The notes under the pieces: model-generated
Database searches by the model: none
What the model was told of the DNA's origin: nothing
Seen by the model: the letters and a program-made list of their open reading frames with translations, nothing else
Program-made: the position numbers and the translations under genes
Part shown: piece by piece, positions 8,582-16,267 of the stretch
How the letters are laid out: every line of letters starts with the position of its first letter
Position numbering within the stretch: position 1 is the first letter of the stretch
Assembly (NCBI RefSeq): GCF_019061305.1
Contig: NZ_JAHQZT010000009.1
Location: forward strand, 111,719-175,718
DNA length: 64,000 nucleotides
From: Marinobacterium weihaiense
GTDB lineage: Bacteria > Pseudomonadota > Gammaproteobacteria > Pseudomonadales > Balneatricaceae
Direction of reading: 5' to 3'

Positions 8582-8794
8582 TCATGCATCTCCGCATGCA
8601 CCGCGCACTGCATCTTCACCATCTGAAATCACATCAGCTAGATACTGTACTGTTGCAGCTACTTCACAACCAAGATCAGTAAATGCTGCGACAACAATTG
8701 CAGCAACTAATGCCCCCGCAATCGCATACTCAACCGTAGTCAGCCCTTCTTCGTCCTTGATGAAGTCCATAATTTTCCGAGTCATCATGTTCAT
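8582..8794 (-). CDS. flp: Flp major pilin
   Basis: 70 residues. It has a short charged leader (MNMMTRKIMDFIKDEEG), then LTTVEYAIAGALVAAIVV: the Flp motif with cleavage after Gly, Glu at +5 and Tyr at +6, followed by a single hydrophobic helix that packs in the filament core. Two Cys (LGCEV and RGACGD) are unusual for such a short pilin and might form a disulfide. It is the first gene of the tad operon on this strand; an AGAGGGCGG ribosome site precedes the ATG. The promoter and putative operators are described separately. Confidence 0.95.
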   Translation of the reverse strand: MNMMTRKIMDFIKDEEGLTTVEYAIAGALVAAIVVAAFTDLGCEVAATVQYLADVISDGEDAVRGACGDA

Positions 8795-8879
8795 GGTTCC
8801 GCCCTCTGTCTTGAGTGCCCCGCGGGGCCGAAAGCCGATGCGGTTGCCTGGCTGGCGGTCTGCACCGGGTACGTGAGTG

Positions 8880-8885
8880 ACTATA
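8880..8885 (-). promoter_or_regulatory. Putative flp promoter -10 (TATAGT)
   Basis: On the minus strand TATAGT lies about 86 bp upstream of the flp start. At 17 bp upstream the hexamer is CAGCCG, with no resemblance to a -35 element, which suggests an activator-dependent promoter. The direct repeats centred near -40 and -62 fit that reading. Inferred from sequence only. Confidence 0.45.
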
Positions 8886-8905
8886 GAAAGATGAGAGAAG
8901 GGCGG

Positions 8906-8941
8906 CTGGGACTATTTTGTACAAAAACTAGGACTATTTTG
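8906..8941. repeat. Tandem 14-bp direct repeats, 22-bp period (candidate activator sites)
   Basis: CTGGGACTATTTTG (8906-8919) and CTAGGACTATTTTG (8928-8941) differ at one base and are exactly 22 bp apart, two helical turns. AraC-family activators commonly bind direct repeats with this kind of phasing, the promoter-proximal site overlapping the -35. Relative to a start near 8873 the sites centre near -40 and -62. The adjacent divergent gene encodes an AraC-type regulator, so this is its most plausible operator. Confidence 0.6.
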
Positions 8942-9050
8942 CGCCGGGCTGTTTCAGGCCTGAAACAACAATCGGTTATAACGCAGTCGATACACCCAAC
9001 AACCGTTTTGTATAAAAAAAAAACAGATATTCACCCACTTTTACTCAGGT

Positions 9051-9068
9051 TGTTCACTATACTGAACA
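9051..9068. promoter_or_regulatory. Inverted repeat around a TATACT box upstream of the regulator
   Basis: TGTTCA (9051-9056) and TGAACA (9063-9068) form a perfect dyad with a 6-bp spacer. The sequence TATACT (9058-9063) lies within it and could be the -10 of the plus-strand regulator gene about 85 bp downstream. No good -35 is seen. The dyad would suit a dimeric repressor or autoregulation; inference. Confidence 0.4.
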
Positions 9069-9146
9069 CTACCGGCAACAATGGACTGGCCGACTGCCCC
9101 CACACGACAACAATAAAACGCTCATTCCCGTGGGAGACCCATTGTC

Positions 9147-10067
9147 ATGTCGCAACCTGTCACGTCGCCCGGCGCCCCTGTACTGCTGTGGCTGGACCTG
9201 CGCAGCTCGGACGATTCCAGCACCCTGCTAGACCTGTTTGCACAGCGATTTCAGATTGAAATGCTGGATATCCACAACCCGCGTTGCCCACGCGGCCTTG
9301 ATCCTGCAGCCCTGTGTATCGACTTTGACTACCCCGACATGCATGGCCTGGCACTGGTACGCGAGCTGCAGGCCCAGTATCGATTGCCGGTGATCATGAT
9401 GACCGAGCAGCACTCCGAGTCACTGCTATTGTGGGCGCTGCGGGCCCGTATCTGGGAGATCATGCTCAAACCCCTGCAGCGGTCGGCCGCCGACTATCAG
9501 GTCAATGCACTGCGCAACACACTGGGCGATACCGAAATAAAGCCCGACCCGTTCAGTGCCCCCAGCCCTATGCTGCGCCTGCCGGAGGAGTCACGCTTTC
9601 ACGGCAGCGCACACGAATCGCGCAGCGTACACCCGGCGCTGTCATACATGCAGCTGCACTTGGGCGAGCGCATCAACGAAGAGCAGTTGGCCGGGTTCTG
9701 CAACCTGCGCCCACTGCAGTTCAGCCGTCAGTTCAAAAAAGCATACGGGGTCACGTTTCAAGAGATGCTGCAGCAGTTGCGGATACAGGAGGCTACGCGC
9801 CTGTTGGCCAATCCGGAGCTGCAGATTCTGGATGTGGCGCTGACCGTGGGGTATCGCGACCATTCCTACTTCTGTCGCGTGTTCAAAAAGTACCTGGGCG
9901 TCACGCCCAAGACCTATCAGGAACAGCAGGCCGCCGCTGGGCAGGAGGTATCAGCACGCCTGATCGAGGTCAAATTGCAGGCGGTTGCCGGCCTGGTACC
10001 GTCACGCCCGCTTGAGCAAAGGGAGAAGTGGAGCCACCGGCCGTCCTGCCAGGGCTCCATGGGGTAG
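9147..10067 (+). CDS. Receiver-AraC type transcriptional regulator
   Basis: 306 residues. The N-terminal 115 residues look like a response-regulator receiver: CIDFDYPDMHG keeps an Asp-x3-Pro-x-Met-x-Gly phosphoacceptor loop, MMT and LKPL match the conserved Thr and Lys positions, but the acidic pair at the first strand is reduced to LWLDL. After a linker comes an AraC-type double helix-turn-helix (residues about 170-270; LRPLQFSRQFKKAYGVTF, then DVALTVGYRDHSYFCRVFKK and GVTPKTYQ). No sensor kinase is nearby. It is divergent from flp across a repeat-bearing region and probably activates the tad operon (inference). Its 3' end is only 8 bp from the convergent uraA stop. Confidence 0.85.
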   Translation: MSQPVTSPGAPVLLWLDLRSSDDSSTLLDLFAQRFQIEMLDIHNPRCPRGLDPAALCIDFDYPDMHGLALVRELQAQYRLPVIMMTEQHSESLLLWALRARIWEIMLKPLQRSAADYQVNALRNTLGDTEIKPDPFSAPSPMLRLPEESRFHGSAHESRSVHPALSYMQLHLGERINEEQLAGFCNLRPLQFSRQFKKAYGVTFQEMLQQLRIQEATRLLANPELQILDVALTVGYRDHSYFCRVFKKYLGVTPKTYQEQQAAAGQEVSARLIEVKLQAVAGLVPSRPLEQREKWSHRPSCQGSMG

Positions 10068-10075
10068 GTCGTATA

Positions 10076-11371
10076 TCAGCGGCCGTGGTCGACCAGGTCG
10101 TTGATCACATCCTGCTCTTCATGCAGGTCGTTATCCACAGGCTCACTGTTAGGCAAGATCAGGTTGAGGATAATGGCTACGGCCCCGCACAAGCTGACGC
10201 CCTGCAGGCTCAGATCGCCCTGCCCCAGCGCCATGCCGCCGATACCGAACACCAGCGTGGTGGCCACGATTACAAGGTTGCGCTGCTCGGCCAGGTCTAC
10301 ATGCGCCTTGATCAGTGTGTTCATGCCCACCGCTGCGATGGAACCGAACAGCAGGATCAGAATACCCCCCATTACCGGTGACGGAATGGTCTGCAGAGCC
10401 ACACCGAACTTGGCGATGAACGCCAGGGCAATCGCCACAATGGCCGCCCACACCATCACCACCGGGTTGAAGGACTTGGTCAGCATCACTGCACCGGTCA
10501 CTTCCGAATAGGTGGTGTTGGGCGGGCCGCCGAAACAGGCGGCGGCGGCCGTTGCCACGCCGTCACCCAGCAGGGTACGGTGCAGGCCCGGTCGACGCAT
10601 GTAATCCTTGCCGGTCACGTTGGAGATTGCCAGGATATCGCCCACGTGTTCGATGGCCGGCGCCAGCGCCACCGGGATCATGAACAGAATCGCCTGCCAG
10701 TGGAAGCTCGGGGCCACGAATTCCGGCATCGCCACCCAGCGGGCCGCATTGATCGGCGCAAAATCGACCATATTCGTGAAGTACGCCGCAATATAACCGA
10801 CGATGACCCCGGACAGGATTGGCAACAACCGGAAGATCCCGCGCGCGAACACCGCCACCACCAGCGTGGTCACCAGTGCACTCATTGACACCAGCATGGC
10901 CTGATCATAGGCAAACAGTACCTCGGAGCCGTCGCCGGTCTTGCCCATGGCCATGTTGACCGCCAGCGGTGCCATACCCAGGCCGATGATCATGATCACC
11001 GGCCCGGTCACCACCGGCGGCATCAGGCGATGCAGGAAACCGACGCCCTTGAGGCGCACGCCCAGCGACAGCAGCATGTATACGCCACCGGCCGCCATCA
11101 GGCCCCCCATGGTGGCAGAGACGCCCCAGTTGCTCACCGAGTAGGTGATCGGTGCAATGAACACGAACGATGACGCCAGAAAGATCGGTACACTCAGCCC
11201 CGTGACCAGGTGGAACATCAGCGTGCCCACCCCGGCGGTAAACAGCGCCACACTCGGGTTCAGTCCGGTCAGCAGCGGCATCAGTACCAGTGCGCCGAAG
11301 GCGACAAATAGCATCTGCGAACCGGCCAGCGCCGTACGCCAGTGGAACGCCCCTTGTTGTACGTTCTGCAT
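10076..11371 (-). CDS. uraA: Uracil/xanthine permease family protein (UraA)
   Basis: 431 residues with 12-14 hydrophobic segments, a typical nucleobase-cation symporter 2 (NAT) length. Recognisable elements are the VPIFLASSFVFIAPI segment near residue 60, PVVTGPVIMIIGLGMAP near 118-134, the substrate-binding region around AIEHVGDILAISNVTGKDY near 238-256, and GGPPNTTYSEVTGAV near 276-290, as in UraA. It imports uracil with protons at the inner membrane. It is 14 bp downstream of upp on the same strand, so uptake and salvage are one transcription unit. A GAGGA site precedes the ATG. Confidence 0.93.
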   Translation of the reverse strand: MQNVQQGAFHWRTALAGSQMLFVAFGALVLMPLLTGLNPSVALFTAGVGTLMFHLVTGLSVPIFLASSFVFIAPITYSVSNWGVSATMGGLMAAGGVYMLLSLGVRLKGVGFLHRLMPPVVTGPVIMIIGLGMAPLAVNMAMGKTGDGSEVLFAYDQAMLVSMSALVTTLVVAVFARGIFRLLPILSGVIVGYIAAYFTNMVDFAPINAARWVAMPEFVAPSFHWQAILFMIPVALAPAIEHVGDILAISNVTGKDYMRRPGLHRTLLGDGVATAAAACFGGPPNTTYSEVTGAVMLTKSFNPVVMVWAAIVAIALAFIAKFGVALQTIPSPVMGGILILLFGSIAAVGMNTLIKAHVDLAEQRNLVIVATTLVFGIGGMALGQGDLSLQGVSLCGAVAIILNLILPNSEPVDNDLHEEQDVINDLVDHGR

Positions 11372-11385
11372 CCGCCAGTCCTCAG

Positions 11386-12012
11386 TTATTTGGTGCCGAA
11401 GATCTTGTCGCCGGCATCACCCAGGCCCGGCATGATATATCCCTGTTCGTTCAGTCCCTCGTCCACTGATGCGGTAAAGATATCCACATCCGGGTGCGCC
11501 GCCTGCACCTTGGCAATGCCTTCCGGCGCCGCCACCAGGACCAGTGCACGGATGCTGGTGCAGCCCGCCTTTTTCAGCAGGTCGATGGTGGCGATCATGG
11601 AACCGCCGGTGGCCAGCATGGGGTCCACGACCAGCGCCATACGCGACTCGATATCGCTGGCCAGCTTTTCAAAATAGGTCACCGGCTCCAGGGTTTCCTC
11701 GTCACGGTACAGGCCGACCACGGAAATCTTGGCACTGGGCACCAGCTCCAGCACACCGTCAAGCATGCCCAGACCGGCACGCAGGATGGGCACCGCGGTG
11801 ATTTTCTTGCCCTTGATGCGTTCAGCCTGGATCTTGCCGCACCAGCCATCCAGGGTATAGGGTTCGAGCTCCAGATCCTTGGTTGCCTCGTAGGTCAGCA
11901 GACAGCCGACTTCAGCCGCCAGCTGGCGGAAACTGCGGGTACTCTTGTTGCTTGAACGCATCAGGCCCAGCTTGTGCTGAACCAGGGGGTGCTTGATTTC
12001 GTGGACACTCAT
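11386..12012 (-). CDS. upp: Uracil phosphoribosyltransferase
   Basis: 208 residues from the chosen ATG (12010-12012), the standard length for Upp. It converts uracil plus PRPP to UMP. Motifs: the N-terminal [12 protein letters not shown], the PRPP-binding [19 protein letters not shown] near residue 130, and the uracil-binding [14 protein letters not shown]-terminus. The frame runs upstream to 12135, but those 41 extra residues do not resemble Upp and cross the promoter. It is the first gene of the upp-uraA unit and is divergent from hpt. Confidence 0.97.
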   Translation of the reverse strand: MSVHEIKHPLVQHKLGLMRSSNKSTRSFRQLAAEVGCLLTYEATKDLELEPYTLDGWCGKIQAERIKGKKITAVPILRAGLGMLDGVLELVPSAKISVVGLYRDEETLEPVTYFEKLASDIESRMALVVDPMLATGGSMIATIDLLKKAGCTSIRALVLVAAPEGIAKVQAAHPDVDIFTASVDEGLNEQGYIMPGLGDAGDKIFGTK

Positions 12013-12035
12013 GTGCGGGCAGCCTCTTGGTGCAA

Positions 12036-12066
12036 GGACATATAGGACGTATGTCCGGCTTGACAA
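12036..12066 (-). promoter_or_regulatory. Putative upp-uraA promoter with overlapping dyad
   Basis: On the minus strand TTGTCA (12061-12066), a 16-bp spacer and TATATG (12039-12044) form a sigma-70-like promoter about 27 bp before the upp start. An inverted repeat, GGACATA (12036-12042) and TATGTCC (12050-12056), covers the -10 and part of the spacer and could be a regulator site. Sequence-based inference. Confidence 0.45.
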
Positions 12067-12216
12067 AATTTTCCCGGCAAGCCTAACGAATGATCCGCCG
12101 TCTGTCATCCGGGAAAACCTCAAGTTGCCCCACAACGAAAACCTGAGTAACCTTGCTCACTTTTTTTACAATCAAACCGCCCCTGGCGGTCATCAGGAAA
12201 TTGCGGAGCCTGTCCC

Positions 12217-12777
12217 ATGAGCACCATCAGTGCCGACGAAATCAAAAAGGTCTACGTCGAAGCCGATCTTCTTCACAGCCAGGCGGAAGTTGAAGCCGCC
12301 ATCAACAAGATGGCCGCCGAGATCACGGCCGAACTCCAGGACAAGGATCCCGTCGTTTTTGCCATCATGAACGGTGGCCTGGTCATCACCGGGCAGCTGC
12401 TGACCAAGCTCAACTTCCCGCTGACCTCCAGCTACTTGCACGCCACTCGTTATCGCAACAGCACCTCCGGCCACGAGCTTGAGTGGAAGGTGCCGCCGAT
12501 GGTGGATTTCAAGGATCGCCCGGTGCTGGTGGTGGATGACATTCTGGATGAAGGCCACACCCTGGCGGAAGTAATGGATTATCTGAAGGCCGAAGGCGCG
12601 GCGTCCGTGCAGTGTGCGGTACTGGTTGACAAGAAGCATGACCGCAAGGCGCGCCCGGACTTAAAGGCCGATTTTGTCGGGATCGAAATCATCGATCGCT
12701 ATATTTTCGGCTACGGTATGGATTACAAGGGTTACTGGCGCAACGCCCCGGGCATCTTTGCCGTCAAGGGCATGTAA
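12217..12777 (+). CDS. hpt: Hypoxanthine-guanine phosphoribosyltransferase
   Basis: 186 residues, cytosolic purine salvage enzyme making IMP and GMP from hypoxanthine or guanine and PRPP. The PRPP-binding loop VLVVDDILDEGHTLAEV is near residue 106-122, the pyrophosphate-loop region FAIMNGGLVITGQL is near residue 48, and the C-terminal FGYGMDYKGYWRN holds the base-binding segment. GGAG lies 8 bp ahead of the ATG. It is divergent from upp, so the two base-salvage genes share a 204-bp control region; a TACAAT box (12167-12172) is present but without a clear -35. Confidence 0.94.
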   Translation: MSTISADEIKKVYVEADLLHSQAEVEAAINKMAAEITAELQDKDPVVFAIMNGGLVITGQLLTKLNFPLTSSYLHATRYRNSTSGHELEWKVPPMVDFKDRPVLVVDDILDEGHTLAEVMDYLKAEGAASVQCAVLVDKKHDRKARPDLKADFVGIEIIDRYIFGYGMDYKGYWRNAPGIFAVKGM

Positions 12778-12784
12778 TACGCGC

Positions 12785-12812
12785 TTGTCATCCGTGACCG
12801 TCCGGTTACAAT
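12785..12812 (+). promoter_or_regulatory. Sigma-70-like promoter after hpt
   Basis: TTGTCA (12785-12790), a 16-bp spacer and TACAAT (12807-12812) match the sigma-70 consensus at five of six bases each. It lies just past the hpt stop and would start a transcript near 12819, upstream of a 50-codon frame and a strong terminator at 13041-13070. Confidence 0.55.
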
Positions 12813-12845
12813 GCAGGGGTCCCAAGAAATTTTGACAGGGTTTGC

Positions 12846-12998
12846 ATGACGGAACTGGTCATTCTCGCGCTGTCGGCCACGGCCCTTGCCATCTGGCTGA
12901 TGCGCTTGAGACGCAAATCGCTCGCCGCACGGGAAAGTGCCGCTCAGCGCGACTGCGTATTCATGAGTGATGGTCGGGTAATCGCGCCAGACAAGTAG
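12846..12998 (+). CDS. Small predicted membrane protein (50 aa)
   Basis: A 50-codon frame: ATG, a hydrophobic N-terminal segment (ELVILALSATALAIWLM), then a basic stop-transfer patch (RLRRKS) and a polar tail ending VIAPDK. AGGG lies 5 bp before the ATG. It has its own sigma-70-like promoter (12785-12812) and terminator (13041-13070), giving a transcript of about 250 nt. The layout suggests a single-pass membrane microprotein with a cytoplasmic tail. No family was recognised. A regulatory RNA from the same unit cannot be excluded. Confidence 0.5.
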   Translation: MTELVILALSATALAIWLMRLRRKSLAARESAAQRDCVFMSDGRVIAPDK

Positions 12999-13040
12999 TC
13001 GCCGGCAACGGCGGTTCTGGCACTTTACCAACGGCGATAC

Positions 13041-13070
13041 AAAAACGGAGCCTCGCGGCTCCGTTTTTTT
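13041..13070. terminator. Rho-independent terminator (bidirectional)
   Basis: Stem ACGGAGCC / GGCTCCGT with a TCGC loop, followed on the plus strand by TTTTTTT and flanked by AAAAA on the other side. It can therefore end both the small plus-strand transcript and leftward-facing transcription of the parA-like gene. Confidence 0.9.
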
Positions 13071-13191
13071 GTGCGTGCTTTATGATCAACAGGCGGGCAT
13101 GGAGCACTGAGCATGCAGACAGCGAACGGTCAGACATTTGCCCGGCCGCTGCAACCGTACGCTATCGCCCATACCGGCCCGAGAAGCCAGG

Positions 13192-13965
13192 TCAGCTCCC
13201 GGCTTCCAGCTCCTCGAACAGCCGCACGAATTCCTGCGTCAGCTTGTGGCCGGGCGCCAGGTGAATCAGCGGACGGGCATCATTGTGGGATTCCTTCATC
13301 TTCACCGACGACGATAGCCGTGTCGCCAGTACCGGCAGCGCCTCCGCTTCCAAACCGGCAACAATCTTCTGTGGCAGCGAGGCACGCGGCTGATACTGGT
13401 TCACCACGATCCCTTCCACCTGCAAGTGTTCGTTGTGATCAGCTTGGGTTTCACGCACGTTATTCAGCAGATTGTAGAGCGCCTGACGGGCAAACTCGTC
13501 GCAGTCGAAGGGGATCAGGCAGCGCTCGGCCGCCACCAGCGCCGACAGGGTAAAAAAGTTGAATGCGGGCGGGGTGTCGATGTAGATCGCATCGTAGACC
13601 TGTGCCAGCTGCTCGATCGCATCCCTGAGCTTGTAGATCTTGTGCTTGCTTTCAAGCTTGGACTGCAGATCACCCAGCTCAGGGTGGGACGGCAAGATCG
13701 CCAGGTTCTCAAACGGCGTGTCGTGTACGAAGGCATCGGCCGTACGCGGCTTGAGCTGAAAACTGAGTGCCTGCTCGAAAAAGCCATAGGCGTCGGTTTC
13801 CGGCTGGTTGGAAGCGTCCCCCAATAAGTAATGGGTGGAGTTGCACTGGGGGTCCAGATCCACCACCAAAGTACGGATGCCCCGGCTGGCACTGATCGCC
13901 GCCAGGTTGACAGCGATGCTGGACTTGCCGACACCGCCTTTCTGATTGAACACCACTCGGCGCAT
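13192..13965 (-). CDS. ParA-family ATPase (orphan, paired with DUF2333)
   Basis: About 257 residues from the ATG at 13963-13965, which follows an AGGGGAG site. The deviant Walker A NQKGGVGKSS is at residues 7-16, the Walker A' strand is VVDLDPQCNSTHYLLG and the Walker B is IYIDTPPAFNF, so it is a ParA/MinD-like positioning ATPase. No parB is adjacent, and the chromosomal parAB-gidAB cluster is elsewhere, so it is not the main partition ATPase. It lies 16 bp after the DUF2333 membrane-protein gene, apparently in one unit. This arrangement is conserved in pseudomonad-like genomes to my knowledge; what it positions is unknown. Confidence 0.85.
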   Translation of the reverse strand: MRRVVFNQKGGVGKSSIAVNLAAISASRGIRTLVVDLDPQCNSTHYLLGDASNQPETDAYGFFEQALSFQLKPRTADAFVHDTPFENLAILPSHPELGDLQSKLESKHKIYKLRDAIEQLAQVYDAIYIDTPPAFNFFTLSALVAAERCLIPFDCDEFARQALYNLLNNVRETQADHNEHLQVEGIVVNQYQPRASLPQKIVAGLEAEALPVLATRLSSSVKMKESHNDARPLIHLAPGHKLTQEFVRLFEELEAGS

Positions 13966-13981
13966 GGCGCTGACTCCCCTC

Positions 13982-15010
13982 TTATCCCTGAGACAAAAGA
14001 TCACGCAGGTCGATGATGGCGGCGTTGGCGCGCGAGATATAGGACGCCATCACCAGTGAATGGTTGGACAGGAAGCCAAACTCGGAGCCGTTCAGAATCA
14101 TGGGGCTCCAGATGGTGCTTTGGGTGGCTTCCAGCTCGCGGATGATCTGACGCACGCTGGCACGGGCATTCTTTTTCTCCAGCGCATCACCGAAATCGTG
14201 CTCGATGGCCTCCAACATATGAATCAATGCCCAGGCCGTACCGCGCGCTTCGTAGAAGACATTATCGATCTCCAACCAAGGGGTTTTCACTTCCAACTCG
14301 TCACCGGCCTCGGTGGCCTGACGTCCGGCACTGTCACCGGCCAGGTCGGTGTTGATGCGACGCTGACCCACACTGGCACTCAAACGCTGGGACAGACTGC
14401 CCAAACGGGTGGACACATCACCCAGCCAGTCACGCAGGTTATCGGCACGGGCATAGAACTGGGCATTCGGCTGCGTGGTATCCGCCAAACGCTGGCGGTA
14501 ATCGCGCAACTGCTTGAGGGCCTTGCGGTATTCGCCTTCGCTGGACGGCAGAATCCAGTTGCGATGGTCAAAGTGCAGTAGCGGTTCCGCCTTGGCCAGT
14601 GCCGGGTCTTCCGTGGACTGGGACTGGGAACGGCTGAGACTCTTGCGCAGGGCACGTCCCATGTCGCGCACCTGAACCAGCACGCCAAATTCCCAGGCCG
14701 GCATGTTATCCAGCCAGATACCAGGCGGCATGATGTCGTTGCTGACATAACCGCCTGGCTTGTCGAGCAGGGTTTCGGTCAGGTGGATCAGTGTGGCCGT
14801 GGTGTAGGCACCGGTCACGGGCGTCTCAGACTGGATCTGCGCACGCGCTTGGGCGCCCACATCAAAGCGGTCTGGCGCCACGCTCCAGTAGATGCCGATG
14901 ACCACCGCCGCCAACAGCCACAGACAGATAAGGGCCAACACCAGCTTGAGCTTGCGGGCCGAGTTGACGTTGTCCCACAGGGTTAACCAGATCCGTTCTA
15001 TTCGCTCCAC
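13982..15010 (-). CDS. DUF2333 family membrane protein
   Basis: About 342 residues from a GTG at 15008-15010 that sits 7 bp behind AAGGAG. The longer frame to 15124 lacks such a site and its extra 38 residues look non-coding. A basic N-terminus and one membrane helix (LKLVLALICLWLLAAVVIGIY, about residues 19-40) precede a large, probably periplasmic domain. The DUF2333 hallmarks GGYVSNDIMPPGIWLDNMP and WEFGVLVQVRDM are at about residues 85-115. Function is uncharacterised. It is co-oriented with, and just upstream of, the ParA-like ATPase. Confidence 0.85.
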   Translation of the reverse strand: MERIERIWLTLWDNVNSARKLKLVLALICLWLLAAVVIGIYWSVAPDRFDVGAQARAQIQSETPVTGAYTTATLIHLTETLLDKPGGYVSNDIMPPGIWLDNMPAWEFGVLVQVRDMGRALRKSLSRSQSQSTEDPALAKAEPLLHFDHRNWILPSSEGEYRKALKQLRDYRQRLADTTQPNAQFYARADNLRDWLGDVSTRLGSLSQRLSASVGQRRINTDLAGDSAGRQATEAGDELEVKTPWLEIDNVFYEARGTAWALIHMLEAIEHDFGDALEKKNARASVRQIIRELEATQSTIWSPMILNGSEFGFLSNHSLVMASYISRANAAIIDLRDLLSQG

Positions 15011-15286
15011 CCGGATACTCCTTGATCGTTGCGAGGCCCGCAGACATTGCGGGCCTGATTGCTGCATTGCACTATGGCGAATTTCTGTAAAACGGTCAAT
15101 TCGGCGCCGCCCGGCAAGTGTCACTGCTTATCAACAGGATACCGGCTTATATCAAGGCATCTTCGGCAAACAGGCCGCTAACAGCCGAAAATTGATGGCG
15201 CGGCGTAGACAGGGTTTTCAGTTTCATGCACACTAGTCGACCTTTGTTTTACCCCTTGGCAATTACGATCGTCGCGGAGCATCTGC

Positions 15287-15736
15287 ATGGCTCATATCCT
15301 GGTTTTGAACGGTCCCAACCTGAACCTGCTCGGAACCCGTGAGCCCGGCATTTATGGTGCCACCACGCTCGCCGAAATCGAGCAGCAGATCCTGGCCCAT
15401 GCCAAGTCACTGGGGCATTCGGCCGAATGTTTCCAGAGCAACGCCGAGTTTGAATTGATCGAGCGGATCCATCAGGCCCCCGCTCGCGGCACCGAGTTCA
15501 TCATCATTAACCCGGCTGCTTTCACCCATACCAGTGTTGCCATACGCGACGCCCTTCTGGGGGTCGGTATACCTTTTATTGAAGTGCATCTATCGAATGT
15601 GCATGCCCGTGAACCTTTCCGCCAGCATTCCTATCTGTCGGACAAGGCCGTGGGTGTCATCTGCGGTCTCGGCCCAGCCGGGTACCGGTTCGCACTGGAA
15701 GCCGCTCACCAGCGCCTGGCGCCGGTGGACGCTTAA
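15287..15736 (+). CDS. aroQ: Type II 3-dehydroquinate dehydratase
   Basis: 149 residues, typical for the dodecameric type II enzyme of the shikimate pathway (3-dehydroquinate to 3-dehydroshikimate). It has the N-terminal [21 protein letters not shown], the active-site Tyr in that lid loop, the [13 protein letters not shown] segment, the [16 protein letters not shown] catalytic segment and [14 protein letters not shown]. The ATG is 7 bp from GGAG. It precedes accB-accC, the widespread gammaproteobacterial order aroQ-accB-accC. Confidence 0.97.
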   Translation: MAHILVLNGPNLNLLGTREPGIYGATTLAEIEQQILAHAKSLGHSAECFQSNAEFELIERIHQAPARGTEFIIINPAAFTHTSVAIRDALLGVGIPFIEVHLSNVHAREPFRQHSYLSDKAVGVICGLGPAGYRFALEAAHQRLAPVDA

Positions 15737-15786
15737 TTCGATAGCGTCATCCTTAAACACATTAGAATCAGAGAAGCCGTCTTAGC

Positions 15787-16245
15787 ATGGATATTCGCAA
15801 AGTTAAAAAACTGATCGAGTTGCTGGAAGAATCCAACATCAATGAAATCGAGATCAAGGAAGGCGAAGAGTCTGTCCGCATCAGCCGTGGCGGCAGTCAG
15901 GTAATCGCTGCACCGGCCCAGTATGCGGCACCGGCAGCTCCGATGGCGGCACCGGCTGCAGCACCGGCCGCTCCGGCGGCAGAAGCACCGGCAGAAGCGG
16001 CGGCGCCGGCCGGCCACGCTGTCTGCTCACCGATGGTTGGTACCTTCTACCGTGCCCCCTCGCCCACCTCTGCAGCTTTCGTTGAGGTCGGTCAGAGCGT
16101 CAAGGCCGGCGATGTCATCTGCATCGTTGAAGCCATGAAAATGATGAACCAGATTGAAGCGGACAAATCCGGTGTAATCGAAAGCATTCTGGTCGAAGAT
16201 GGCCAGCCGGTCGAATTCGACCAGCCCATGATCACCATCGCCTGA
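15787..16245 (+). CDS. accB: Biotin carboxyl carrier protein of acetyl-CoA carboxylase
   Basis: 152 residues. The N-terminal helix ([20 protein letters not shown]) is followed by a flexible Ala/Pro linker (about residues 40-78) and the C-terminal biotinyl domain, with biotin carried on the Lys of EAMKMMN near residue 118. The linker is low-complexity and GC-rich, as usual for BCCP. It carries CO2 between AccC and the carboxyltransferase for fatty-acid synthesis. accC begins 22 bp downstream, so the two are co-transcribed. Confidence 0.97.
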   Translation: MDIRKVKKLIELLEESNINEIEIKEGEESVRISRGGSQVIAAPAQYAAPAAPMAAPAAAPAAPAAEAPAEAAAPAGHAVCSPMVGTFYRAPSPTSAAFVEVGQSVKAGDVICIVEAMKMMNQIEADKSGVIESILVEDGQPVEFDQPMITIA

Positions 16246-16267
16246 TTGCTGAGCAAGGATTTTCACT

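Larger units (their letters stand above)
8795..9146. other. Divergent intergenic region between flp and the AraC-type regulator
   Basis: 352 bp without a gene. It is AT-rich in the middle. It holds the flp promoter -10 (8880-8885), two direct repeats (8906-8919, 8928-8941), two related AT palindromes (8915-8926 and 9006-9017), a run of ten A (9014-9023) and an inverted repeat around a TATACT box (9051-9068). No open frame with a ribosome site was seen inside it. Confidence 0.8.

Noticed and set aside
8873..9259. 128-codon plus-strand frame covering the flp intergenic region
   Set aside because: It runs through promoter-like repeats and into the regulator gene in another frame; no ribosome site.
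11386..12135. 249-residue version of Upp
   Set aside because: The first 41 residues do not fit the family and would place the start upstream of the recognised promoter.
15898..16018. Repetitive GC-rich tract suggesting a tandem repeat
   Set aside because: It encodes the normal Ala/Pro linker of AccB rather than an independent repeat element.
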